Source: Spirodela intermedia (Eukaryota; Streptophyta; Magnoliopsida; Alismatales; Araceae). Taken from it: a stretch of 64,000 nt of DNA. The notes beneath the pieces were generated by a model, which saw only the letters and a program-made list of their open reading frames with translations, was not told the origin of the DNA and ran no database searches. The stretch's first letter is position 1. Each line of letters opens with the position of its first letter. Location: the NCBI GenBank assembly GCA_902729315.2, contig LR746275.1, positions 808,501-872,500 of the forward strand, given 5' to 3'. The position numbers were made by a program, and so were the translations under genes. Of the stretch, positions 19,963 to 31,548 are shown in pieces.

Positions 19963-21866
19963 TGATAAGTCTTCATTATCATGAGTTAATAATCAGTAAA
20001 TAATATAGTTTTAGCCTTAACTCATGATAAATAGACTTATATTTGTGTTAAAGCATGAAAAGTGGTTTTCAGTTGATTAACGTGAATTTTTGGGTAATTA
20101 TGTGATTTTATACGATTTTTACAGTCTTAGTTTTGAGATAAACGAAGAACAAGAAATAAAAATAAAAATATTGCAAAATGGGGAGATCCGCCGGCCAGCC
20201 GGGCCCGCAAGCGGGTCAGAAGCGCAGTCGGGGAGTAGCCGCGAGCATGGGCTCGAGCGGCTTGCTTGGATCGATAGGGGCACGTGTGCGCCACTCCCCT
20301 TCCACGTCACCGGTGGTCAGCCGGCTGTGGGGCAAGGAGTGGTCGCACACGCGAGAGGACTTTGCCTAGAAAGCTAACTTTACTATATATTTGCCCGAAT
20401 AATCCGCGCACAACCGATGTGGGACTAAATCCACCTTGTTCAGGGGCGGGCGACCGCCGCGGGTTCGAATCCTCCCAGAGTCAAAATTCATATATTTTTA
20501 ACTGACTATCGCGACTTTCTTGCAGATCGCCGGTGAAGGATTAAGCAACCGGAATCGCTGGATCATCGGCGAAAATCTCGTCAACGCGATTCGCGGAGCA
20601 TTGCTACTAAAATTTCTGAACGATTCGCGATAAAAGGATCGCAATCCATCGAGTAAATCATCTCCGATTGATCGGCGAACAAGCCGTCGTCGGGAAGAGG
20701 ACGATCCGCCGGGAGACCAGTCGCCACCTCCTGAGAGCGTACCAGATGCGATGAAGAGCCTCCTCTTGCTGCGTGGACCTGAGGATGAAGCTCCCTAACA
20801 CGCGCCTCACCTCCATCCAGCCCCTCTCCGTCGGGTGACAGCCGCCGGAGAGCCGCAAAGTCGCCGTTTTTTCGCTCCGCCGGGTGACAGCCGCCGGAGA
20901 CGATTCGACGACCCACTTCATTGGTCTCTAGACTTCGCGAGAAGATCTAGAGATTGCCCACGTCGTCTTTGTCCAAGGAGAGCCTTCGAGGCCGTGGACA
21001 CTGCACGACGACCCTCCCGAATGCTCAGGATTTCGGTGCATCGCCGACGCGTCGCCGTCGCGACGCCGGAACTCTGTTTTCCTGCTTTATCTAGAGATTG
21101 CCCACGTCGTCTTTGTCCAAGGAGAGCCTTCGAGGCCGTGGACACTGCACGACGATCCTCCCGAACGCTCAGGATTCCGGTGCATCGCCGACGCATCGCC
21201 GTCGCGACGCCGGAACTCTGTTTTCCTGCTTTATCTAGAGATTGCCCACGTCGTCTTTATCCAAGGAGAGCCTTCGAGGCCGTGGACACTGCACGACGAT
21301 CCTCCCGAACGCTCAGGATTCCGGTGCATCGCCGACGCATCGCCGTCGCGACGCCGGAACTCTGTTTTCCTGCTTTCAATTTAATTTACGCTTCATTTAG
21401 TGATACTTTGTTCATTTTTATTTACCAAACTATACTTTGTTCAACTACGATTCTTCCGGCTTTTACAGATCTTAATTTGATTAATTGAGTCGTCTGTAAT
21501 CGCCTATAATCGCCGGGCGGAACTGTGTTTCCGCCTGATTCGCGTTCGCCGGGCGCTGACGTCATCCTGACGTCCGCACCCTTATTTCCTTTTTTTTTCG
21601 TGAATTTTAAATATATTTCCTTTTTATTTCCTAGTATAAAATTCGTAAGAAAATCGTACTCATTGAGAAAAATTCTGAATAATTACCAGATATTATATTA
21701 CATCCTTGTGATCGACCTGGAAAATTACCGCTATTTTTGGAATTTTTATTGAATTATAATTGATATATTTATTTAGAAATACTTCTAAATATCCGAAAAT
21801 TCGTATTTTCTAGTTTTATAAATTTTATATTTGCGTGATTTAACATACAACGACTGAGTCACGTCA
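19963..21866 (+). repeat. 3' LTR of element B (1904 bp, three 144-bp units)
   Basis: It runs from TGATAAGTC to GTCACGTCA and is collinear with the 5' LTR apart from scattered substitutions and small indels. The 144-bp units start at 20945, 21089 and 21233. The ACGT box lacks part of CTACGTAAGAATC (near 21505). Confidence 0.95.
20175..20425 (-). promoter_or_regulatory. Antisense USE/TATA cassette, B 3' LTR
   Basis: Minus-strand GTCCCACATCG at 20415-20425 is followed by the GC-rich body, ending in T4 at 20175-20178. The TATA region reads ATATATAG, as in the 5' LTR. Confidence 0.55.
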
Positions 21867-22731
21867 ACGACCCTCCCGAACGCTCAGGATTCCGGTGCAT
21901 CGCCGACGCGTCGCCGTCGCGACGCCGGAACTCTGTTTTCCTGCTTTATCTAGAGATTGCCCACGTCGTCTTTGTCCAAGGAGAGCCTTCGAGGCCGTGG
22001 ACACTGCACGACGACCCTCCCGAACGCTCAGGATTCCGGTGCATCGCTGAAGCGTCGCCGTCGCGATGCCGGAACTCTGTTTTCCTACTTTATCTAGAGA
22101 TTGCCCACGTCGTCTTTGTCCAAGGAGAGCCTTCGAGGCCGTGGACACTGCACGACGATCCTCTCGAACGCTCAGGATTCCGGTGCATTGCCGACGCATC
22201 GCCGTCGCGATGCCGGAACTCTGTTTTCCTGCTTTCAATTTAATTTACGCTTCATTTAGTGATACTTTGTTGATTTTTATTTACCAAACTATACTTCGTT
22301 CAACTACGATTCTTCCGGCTTTTACAGATCTTAATTTAATTAATTGAGTCGTCTGTAATTGCCTACGTAAGAATCGCCGGGCGGAACTCTGTTTCCGCCT
22401 GATTCGCGTTCGCCGGGCGCTGACGTCATCCTGACGTCCGCACCCTTATTTCCTCTTTTTTTTTGTGAATTTTAAATATATTTCCTTTTTATTTCCTAGT
22501 ATAAAATTCGTAAGAAAATCGTACTCATTGAGAAAAATTCTGAATAATTACCAGATATTATACTACATCCCTGTGATCGACCTGGAAAATTACCGCTATT
22601 TTTGGGATTTGTATTGAATTATAATTGATATATTTATTTTGAAATACTTTTAAATATCCGAAAATTCGTATTTTCTAGTTTTATAAATTTTATATTTGCG
22701 TGATTTAATATACAACGACTGAGTCACGTCA
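21867..22731 (+). repeat. Tandem duplication of the 3' half of the B LTR
   Basis: After the LTR end CACGTCA at 21866 the sequence jumps to ACGACCCTCCCG, inside the first 144-bp unit. It then repeats about 860 bp to a second LTR end at 22731. It matches 21008-21866 closely, so this is a recent duplication. The junction shares a few bases (ACG). Confidence 0.85.
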
Positions 22732-23617
22732 AGACTCCCAATCAATGACCAGATTTCTTCATCTTCTAGGATTGATATTTGATGATCTAGAAAGGGTTTC
22801 AAGCCTAAATTTTGTGGGCACGATCTTCAAGATGTCCTCTTCATATCTCTGTGTTTGGATTGACAAATCAGCTTCAAGAAGGCTATGAAAACAAAGGAGA
22901 GGAGCTAAAGGTATTTTGAGAAAAGGTTAATGGTATTTTGGGAAATTTAACTACTTATATGTATTCCTATCACCCTCTTTCCTTCTCATCTTTGTGGAAG
23001 GAGCCCTAACAATGGTTGGCCAGAGTGAAACAGCTTCTATTCTAAAGATCCATTCTTCTTCCCATTCTATGTAATCTTGAGTGATCAAGAGAGGCCTTAA
23101 GGGCAAAGTTGAGTGTTGGCGATCAAGTTGCAAGGACTAAAGTGCTAGAGATTAACTTGTCAGAGTAAACCGCCTGGCCCTTGGTGATAGGTAAAGGCCC
23201 AAGTTGAGCAATCTTCTTCCCTATACTTGTTTCCTTTCCTTCTCCCCTAGGGTGAAACCTAGGGTTTTAGATATATTTTAGTAATTACATTATTCCTTGT
23301 CAACCTCAATCATTCTTTCTCATTAAAATACTCTCAAAAAATCTTTTTATACCTCCCAGGTCAACCCTAATCTTGGGTTTCCTTCATTATATCCCATTTC
23401 ACCCATATTTCTCATCTCCCATCTCTCTTTCTCTTGTCCATTTCTAACCTATTTCTTCTCATTACTTAGGATTTCTTAAGATCATTAGTTTTTCTCCTTG
23501 TGATTTGATCCCTATCTTACCCTCTCTACTTATTAGATTGATTAGGATAGTGGAAATATAAATAGTTTTAGATAACCTCACTTTAGGACCTACGACATCC
23601 CAAATATCAAGTTATAA
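22732..23617. other. Non-R1 sequence, no gene recognised
   Basis: This is unique sequence between element B and the R2 LTR. It contains CCTAGGGTTTTAG near 23260 (a telobox-like motif) and pyrimidine-rich stretches around 23400-23450. No open frame longer than 60 codons is convincing. Confidence 0.4.
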
Positions 23618-24734
23618 TGATGATGAGCGGACCCATCTCCATCAGCTTAGGAGACACTAGCAGTCCAAGCTCAGCTCGATCGATGCGTGAAGACGAAGGA
23701 GCCTAGCTTTCACTACACGGCCTAGCCCTTCGGGATGACAACATTCCACCTCTACGATGACGACAAGCTCGAGCTCACCCTTATCTTTCTTTGTAGTTTC
23801 ACGTTGACTTGTTGGGCCTCACGTTTGTGTATTAGCGGGCCCAATTCTATGTGTATGTTGTTGTTTGTGTCTATCTTTCTTTAGGGTTTTATTAGGTCTC
23901 TCTTTGAGGCCCAATTAAAACCCTAAGGGGGGGGGGACCTATGTGTCTTTCCTTTTGGGCCTCTTTTGGGGCTTATTTGGGTCTTCATTTGAGGCCCACT
24001 TAAGCACCATAAGAGGGCCCTCCTCTTTCTCCTTTTAGGGGAGCTTATTGGGTCTCTCTTTTAGAGGCCCAATAAACCCTTTTTGTAGCCTTGGTGGCTT
24101 ATGGGTTTGAGGGTCTCAAGTGGGCCCACCTCCCCTTAGCCCACTTGTGGGCCCCCATATAAGGGGAGGTAGGACTCCCCCTCAAAAGAGGACTGCATTT
24201 TGTGAGAAATTATTGTTTTGTGAGATACCCCTTTTGTGACCTAGGATAGGGAGGGAAGGAGGGGAAGGAAGGTCGTTGATACCCCGAGGACTTCGTTCAT
24301 TGTGACACTACTGTCGAAGAAGCCCTGGACTACCTAAGACCACGGCCACTACTGGACATCCCCTTGGCGCCGTGAGATCGCTGCCATCACTGGACAAAAT
24401 GGTCGCGGTTGCCACTGCAACTGCCACCGCCTCTGCTAGAACCCCGTCATGCCATCATGACGAAGGGGGCTCGCTTCACCTCCCTACGAGCCATCGTCGA
24501 GCACTCTGCTAGAGTCTCTCAACTCCTGGTTTGACTGCCACCTCTTCCTCCGGAACTCCACCATAAACTCGCCGAGGCCGCCCTCTGCTGCTCCACCCAT
24601 TTGCTGGTGTTTGCCGATGAATGCCAACCTGCCGCCGACGTCGAGAGAGACTTTGCTGCCATGCCGATGAGCCAGATCCAGTCACAACTCCTCATAGGCC
24701 CCACATGAGTTTCCCGACGATTCCCCACTGCTGT

Positions 24735-24854
24735 CGCACCATTTTCAGCACTGTTGACACTCGGCCTTCCCACCAAAGTGCTGCCGATGCTCGGCATTCT
24801 TGTCAAAGTGCCGCCGATGCTCGGCATTCCTATCGAAGCGCCGCTGACACTCAG
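24735..24854 (+). repeat. 30-bp GC-rich minisatellite in R2, left part
   Basis: Copies of a unit of the type CTCGGCATTCCTGCCGAAGC plus CGCTGACA run up to the edge of the inserted LTR and resume at 26497-26610. Equivalent repeats are at 56926-57085 on the other strand. Confidence 0.75.
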
Positions 24855-26496
24855 TGATAAGTCTTCATAATCATGATTTAATAATTAGTAAATAATATAG
24901 TTTTAGCCTTACCTCATGATAAATAGACTTATATTTGTGTTAAAGTGTGAAAAGTTGTTTTCAATTGATTAATGTGAATTTTTGGGTAATTATGTTATTT
25001 TACATGAATTTATATGATTTTTATAGTCTTGCTTTTGTGATAAATGAAGAAAAAGAAATAAAAAATAAAAATAAGACAAAATGAGGGGGACCCGCCGGCC
25101 AGCCAAGCCTGCAAGCAGGTCGGAAGCTCAGTCGGGGAGTAGCCACAAGTAGGGGCTCGAGCGGCTTGAATGGATAGGGGCATGTGTGCGCCACTCCCCT
25201 TCCACGTCACCAATGGCCAGCCGACTGTGGGGCAAGGAGTGGTCATACATGCGAGAGAAGGGACTTTGCTTAGAAATCTAACATTACTATATATTTGCCC
25301 GAGACATCGGCGCACAATCGATAGGGGACTAGACCCACATCAGTCACCTTTCCTAGAAAGGGCGGGCAACCGATGCAGTTTCAAATCCTCCCAAAGTCAA
25401 AGGCCATATATTTCTATCTAATTATTACTACTTTCCTATAGATCGCCGATGAAGAATTAAGCAACGAGAATCGCTGGATCATTGGCGAAAATCTCGTCAA
25501 TGTGATTCGCAGAGCATTGCTACTAAAATTGTTGAACAATTTACGATAAAAAGATCGCGAATCCATCGAGTAAATCATCTCTGATTGATCAACAAACAAG
25601 TTGTTGTCGGGAAGAGGACGATCCACCAGGAGACGAGTCGCCACCTCTTGAGAGCATACCGGATGCGATGAAGAGCCTCCTCTTGCTGCACCAACTTGAG
25701 GATGAAGCTCCCTAACACACGCCCCACCTCCATCTAGCTCCTCTCCATCGGGTGACAGCTGCTAGAGAGCCGCAAAGTCGTCATTTTTCTGCCCATCGGG
25801 TGACAACTGTTGGAGACGATTCAACAACCCATTTGATTAACCTCTAGACTTTGCAAGGAGATCTAGAGATTGCCCATGTCGTCTTTGTCCAAGGAGAGCC
25901 TTTGAGACTGTGGACACTACATGACGATCCTCCCGAACGCTCAAGATTCTGATGCATTACTAATGCATCCTTGTCGCGACACTAGAACTCTGTTTTCCTA
26001 CTTTCACCTTACTTTATGCTTCATTTAATGATAATTTTTGTGATTTTAATTTACCAAAATATACTTCATTCAATTATGATTCTTCTTGCTTTTACAGATT
26101 TTAATTTGATTAATAAAATCGTCTGTAATCACTTACATAAGAATCACCAGATAGAACTCTATTTCTGCCAAATTCGTGTTCGCGGGGTGCTGACATTATC
26201 CTAACGTCCGCACCCTTATTTCTCTTTTTCGTGAATTTTAAATATATTTCCTTTTCATTTCCTAGTATTAAATTCATAAAAAATCTTATTCACAGAGAAA
26301 AATTCTGAATAATTATCAGATATTATATTACATCCTTGTGATCAACCTAGAAAATTACTACTATTTTTAGAAGTTTTATTGAATTATAATTGATATATTT
26401 GTTCAGAAATACTTCTAAATATCCAAAAAATCATATTTTCTAGTTTTATAAATTTTCAATTTGTGTGATTTACTATACAACGACTGAGTCATGTCA
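24855..26496 (+). repeat. R1 solo LTR D (1642 bp) in R2
   Basis: It runs from TGATAAGTCTTC to GTCATGTCA. Flanking 5-mers CTCAG (24850-24854) and CTCGG (26497-26501) are a one-mismatch target duplication, and the R2 repeat continues on both sides. It has one 144-bp unit and many CpG-to-TpG/CpA changes. The antisense start box here reads GTCCCTTC, but the USE is altered (GTCCCCTATCG). Confidence 0.93.
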
Positions 26497-27025
26497 CTCG
26501 GCCTTCTCGCCGAAGCGCTGCTGACACTGAGCATTCTGGCCGAAGCGCCGCTGACACTCGACATTCCTACTGAAGCGCCGTAGACGCTCGGCCTTCCTGC
26601 CGAAGCACTGCCACTGCGCGCGCTCTGTGCACCAGCTCCTGCAGCCCACACGCCCACCCGGCACCGCCCACATGCCCTAAGGCCACCATGCGATGTGCCA
26701 TGCATGCCCACTAGCGTGCCCTTCGGCCCACCCATGGGCCCACACCTGCTAGCATGCCCTTCAGCCCACCATCAGGCCCACATCTGCTAGCGTGCCTAAT
26801 AAGTCTTCACTATCAATGAATGGGCGGAGTCGCCCTCCGCCGTTCCACCCATTCGCTAGCCGTTCGCCTGATCATGCATATTGGTATGCCTGGCTATACT
26901 TAGGTTAGGTGGTTAGACCTAGAGTCTAGGGTCGACACATTCTTATCGGATTGGTCTGTCTACTCCCTTCTCGGGTCTTGACTTTTATTGATTAGGTACA
27001 AGGGTTCTAGCCCCATCCTACATCA

Positions 27026-27453
27026 TATTAGTATTTGAAACTATTGTCGAGATTTTAAAGATAATTAATAATATCTATTTACAAAAAAATAATTAATTAT
27101 TGCCTTTATATTCCTGATGGTGATATGTGTGAGAACATAAGTTCCTAGTATCGTGGTACTTCGCAAGTTGTTAGATCAGATGAGCTTGGTCACGTGGCGC
27201 TCTCAACATCATAGGATCAACTTGTTGTGAACTATTGCTGATTGAGAACTTAAGTTCTGATATCGCGATACCTCCATAGCCGTCAAATCAGCCTTTAAAG
27301 CCACGTGCGTGCTGAGCGGCATCAAATTTGCGATCCGCCGATGGATCGCTTACACATCAAGTATCATGGTAGTTTTCCAGTCACAGGATTAGGCTAATCA
27401 GATGACGTGGCTCTCTTCATACTACTGGATCACATCATGCTCTAGATGGCTAT
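27026..27453 (+). repeat. R3 LTR fragment
   Basis: It matches 62190-62600 (ACTATTGT.G..GAGTTTTAAA, then GAGAAC.TAAGTTC.AGTATCGTGGT and GAGCTTGGTCACGTGG). It is cut on the left by the R2 insertion and on the right by the R1 array. Confidence 0.65.
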
Positions 27454-27774
27454 TGATAAGTCTTCATTATCATGAGTTAATAATTAGTAAATAATATATT
27501 TTTAGCCTTAACTCATGATAAATAGACTGATATTTGTCTTAAAGTGTGAAAAGTGGTTTTCAATTGATTAACGTGAATTTTTGGGTAATTATGTGATTTT
27601 CTACAAATTTATATGATTTTTATAGTCCTATTTTTGAGATAAATAAAGAAATAGAAACAAAAATAAAACTATAGCAAAATAGGGGGACTTGCTGGCAGAT
27701 CAAGCCCACAAGTGATTCAAAAGTAGAGTCAAAGGAAGCCATGAGTAAGAGCTCAAGGGGCTAGGATAGATGGG
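27454..27774 (+). repeat. Array unit 1: LTR 5' part (+)
   Basis: This is the first 321 bp of an R1 LTR, from TGATAAGTC to GATAGATGGG, cut by a minus-strand LTR end. It is most like the same part of unit 3 at 33190. Confidence 0.85.
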
Positions 27775-28303
27775 TGATGTGACTTAGTCGTTGTATATTA
27801 AGTCATGCAAATCTAAAATTTATAAAACTAGAAGATACGAATTTTTGAATATTTAGAAGTATTTCTAAATAAATATATCAATTAAAATTCAATTAAACTT
27901 CCCAAAATAGTAGTAATTTTCCAAGTCAATCATAGGGATGTAATATAATATCTGGTATTTATTCAGAATTTTTATCAATAATTATGATTTTATATGAGTT
28001 TTATACTAGCAAATGAAGAGAAAATATATTTAAAATTCACAAAAAAGGGAAATAAGGGTGTGGATGTCAGGATGACGTCAACACCTGACGAACGGGAATC
28101 AAGCGGGGGCAGAAACAGAGTTCTGCTCGGTGATTCTTGCGTAAGTGATTACAGACGATTTAATTGATCAAATTAAGATCTATAAAAGCTAGAAGAATCG
28201 TAATAGAACAAAGTATATTTTGGTAAATTAAAATCACAAAAACTATCATTAAATGAAGTGTAAAGTAAGTTGAAAGTAGGAAAATAGAGTTCTGACGTCG
28301 CAG
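27775..28303 (-). repeat. Array unit 1: LTR 3' part (-)
   Basis: It begins TGATGTGACTTAGTCG, the minus-strand LTR end, and breaks at GACGTCGCAGAACTG, where a deletion joins it to plus-strand LTR interior. Confidence 0.85.
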
Positions 28304-29185
28304 AACTGATGTGTGACTAAACTCACATCACACCTTCCTCAAAAGAGGGGGACGGCTGGCATGGGTTCGAATTCTCCTAGAGTCAAAATTTATATATTTT
28401 TATCTAATTATCACAACTTTCCTGTATATTGCCGGTGAAGGATTAAGCAATGAGAATCACTAGATCATCAGCAAAAATCTTGTCAACGCAATTTCCGGAG
28501 AATTGCTACTAAAATTGCTGAATGATTCGCGATAAAAGGATCACAAATCCATCGAGTAGATCATCTCCGATTGATTGACGAACAAGCCATCATCGAGAAG
28601 AGGACGATCCGCTGGGAGACGAGTTGCCACCTCCTAAGAGTATACCAGATGCGATGAAGAGCCTCCTTTTGCTGTGTGAACCTAAGGATGAAGTTCCTTG
28701 ACACGCACCCCACCTCCATCTAGCTCCTCTCCATTGGGTGACAGCCACTAGAGAGCCACAAAGTCGCCATTTTTCCACTTTGCTAGATGACGGCCATTGG
28801 AGATGACTCGATGACTCATTTCATTGACCTCTAGACTTTGCAAGAAGATCTAGAGATTGCCCATGTCGTTTTTGTTTAAGGAGAGCCTTCAAGGCCGTGG
28901 ACACTACACAACAATCCTCCCGAACACTCAAGATTCCAGTGCATCATTGAGACATCACTGTCGCGACGTCGGAACTCTGTTTTCCTACTTTCAACTTAAT
29001 TTTTATTTCATTTAGTGATAATTTGTTGATTTTAAATTTACCAATAGTTACTTCATTTCATTACAACTCTTCTGTCTTTTATAGATCTTAATTTGATCAA
29101 TTAAATTGTCAATAATCGCTTATGTAAGAATGGTCGGGCTGAACCTGTTTTTGCCTAATTTGCATCCATTGGGCCTTGACGTCAT
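28304..29185 (+). repeat. Array unit 1: LTR interior (+), truncated
   Basis: This is plus-strand R1 LTR from the antisense USE region to GACGTCAT, where unit 2 begins. The left part is missing through the deletion at 28303. Confidence 0.85.
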
Positions 29186-29506
29186 TGATAAGTCTTCATT
29201 ATCATGAGTTAATAATTAGTAAATAATATAGTTTTAGCCTTAACTCATGATAAATAGACTTATATTTGTGTTAAAGTATGATTTGTAGTTTTCAATTGAT
29301 TAACGTGAATTTTTAGGTAATTATGTGATTTTTTAAAAATTTATATGATTTTTATAGTCCTATTTTTGAGATAAATAAAGAAATAGAAACAAAAATAAAC
29401 TATAGCAAAAATGGGGGGACTTGCTGGCCAGTCAAGCCCACAAGTGGTTCGGAAGCAGAGTTAAAGGAAGCCACGAGTAGGGGCTCAAGGGGCTAGGATA
29501 GATGGG
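29186..29506 (+). repeat. Array unit 2: LTR 5' part (+)
   Basis: It has the same extent as in unit 1 (321 bp), ending GATAGATGGG at the junction. Confidence 0.85.
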
Positions 29507-30226
29507 TGACGTGACTTAGTCGTTGTATATTAAGTCACACAAATCTAAAATTTATAAAACTAGAAGATATGAATTTTTGAATATTTAGAAGTATTTTTAA
29601 ATAAATATATCAATTAAAATTCAATAAAATTTCCAAAAATAGTAGTAATTTTTCAAGTCAATCACAAGGATGTAATATAATATCTAGTATTTATTCAGAA
29701 TTTCTCTCAATAAATATGATTTTATACGAGTTTTATACTAGCAAATGAAGAGAAAATATATTTAAAATTCACGAAAAAGGAAAATAAGGGTGTGGATGTC
29801 AAGATGACATCAACACACGATGAACGCGAATCGAGTGGAAATAGAGTTTCGCTTGGTGATTCTTGCGTAAGTGATTATAGACGATTTAATTGATTAAATT
29901 AAGATCTGTAAAAGCCAAAAGAATCATAATAGAACAAAATATATTTTGGTAAATTAAAATCATAAAACTATCATTAAATGAAGCGTAAAGTAAGTTGAAA
30001 GCAGGAAAATAGAGTTCCAGCATTGCAATGGTGATGCGTCGACAATGTACTAGAATCCTAAGTATTTGGGAGGATCGTCATGTAGTGTCCACGGCCTCAA
30101 AAGCTCTCCTTAGACAAAGACGACATGGGCAATCTCTAGATCTTTTAACGAACTCTAGAGATTAATGAAATGGGTCATCGAGTCGTCTCTAGCAGCTGTC
30201 ACCTGATGGAACGGAAAAGTGGTGAC
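29507..30226 (-). repeat. Array unit 2: LTR 3' part (-)
   Basis: It begins TGACGTGACTTAGTCG and ends at GTGGTGAC, inside the GC-rich block, where another plus-strand LTR starts. Confidence 0.85.
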
Positions 30227-31548
30227 TGATAAATCTTCATTATCATGAGTTAATAATTAATAAATAATATAGTTTTGGCCTTAACTCATGATAAATACAC
30301 TTATATTTGTGTTAAAGTGTGAAAAGTGATTTTCAGTTGATTAATGTGAAATTTTGGGTAATTATGTGATTTTATATGATTTTCACAATCTTACTTTTGA
30401 AATAAATGAAGAATAAGAAATAAAAATAAAAATATTACAAAATGGGGGAACCCACTGGCCAGCAGGGCCTGCATTGGGTCGGAAGTGTAGTTGGGGAGTA
30501 GTCGTGAGTAGGGGCTCGAATGACTTGGCTTGGACCAATAGGGGCACGTGTGCACCACTCTTCTTCCATGTCATCGGTGGTCAGCCGACTGTGGGGCAAG
30601 GAGTGGTTGTACATGCGAGAGAAGGGACTTGCTTAGAAAGCTAACATTATTATATATTTGTCCAAAAAATCAGCGCACAACCGATGTGGGGCTGAACTCA
30701 CGTTACACCTTCCTCAAAAGAGGCAAATGACTAGTACAGGTTCGAATCCTCCTAGAGTCAAAATTCATATATTTTTATCTAATTATCGCAACTTTCTTGC
30801 AGATTGCCAGTGAAGGATTAAGCAATGAGAATTGCTGGATCATTAGCAAAAATCTCGTCAACGCGATTTGTGGAGCATTGCTACTAAAATTACTCAATGA
30901 TTCACGATAAAAGGATCACGAATCCATCAAGTAAATCATCTCTGATTGATTGACGAACAAGCCATCGTCAAGAAGAGGACGATCCACTAGGAGATGAGTC
31001 GCGACCTCCTGAGAGTATACCAAATGCAATGAAGAGCCTCCTTTTGCTGTGTGAACCTGAGGATGAAGCTCCTTGACACACGCCCCACTTCTATCCAGCT
31101 CCTCTCTGTGGGTGACAGCCACCAGAGAGCCACAAAGTTGCCATTTTTCCGCTCTACCAGGTGACAGCCATCGGAGACGACTCAACGACCCATTTCATTG
31201 ATCTCTAGACTTTGCGTGAAGATCTAGAGATTGCCCACGTCGTCTTTGTCCAAGGAGAGCCTTTGAGGCTGTCGCCATTGCACAACAATCCTCTCAAACA
31301 CTCAGGATTCCAGTACATCGCTGATGCATCACTGTCGCGACGCCATAACTCTATTTTCTTACTTTAAACTTAATTTTTATTACATTTAGTGATAATTTGT
31401 TGATTTTAAATTTACCAATAGATACTTCATTTCATTACGATTCTTTCGTCTTTTACAGATCTTAATTTGATCAATTAAATTATCTATAATTGCTTACGTA
31501 AGAATCATCTGACGGAACTCTATTTTTGCCCGATTTGCATTCATTGGA
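30227..31548 (+). repeat. Array unit 2: LTR (+), left part
   Basis: It begins TGATAAATCTTC and runs to CATTGGA, where solo LTR M is inserted. It continues at 33173-33189 to GACGTCAT/GATGTCAT. Confidence 0.85.

Larger units (their letters stand above)
13715..22731 (+). mobile_element. Element B: best preserved non-autonomous R1 element, both LTRs present
   Basis: It has a 5' LTR (13715-15626), an exact PBS, gag with one stop and one frameshift, a long acidic ORF, the tail, a polypurine tract, and a 3' LTR (19963-21866) followed by a duplicated LTR half (21867-22731). The two LTRs are nearly the same length (1912 and 1904 bp) and differ only at scattered bases, so the insertion is young. The flanking five bases (GGCAA and AGACT) do not match, so the element is probably recombinant or its edge was rearranged. 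Confidence 0.93.
23618..27025 (+). mobile_element. R2 solo LTR, copy 1, interrupted by an R1 solo LTR
   Basis: It starts TGATGATGAG (23618) and ends CCTACATCA (27025), with flanks TATAA and TATTA as an aged 5-bp target duplication. It is collinear in opposite orientation with 56160-58336. Features include repeated GGGCC(C/T) motifs and AAACCCTAA near 23920, a TATA box (CCATATAAGG) near 24153, a GC-rich part with 30-bp repeats, and the inserted LTR 24855-26496. It lacks about 150 bp near 24735 and about 450 bp near 26800 relative to copy 2. At 26795-26815 there is a short TAATAAGTCTTC-like piece of unclear origin. Confidence 0.8.

Noticed and set aside
24519-24857. Frames on both strands in R2 copy 1 before solo LTR D
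   Set aside because: They arise from the same 30-bp repeat and run into the inserted LTR; no recognisable domain.
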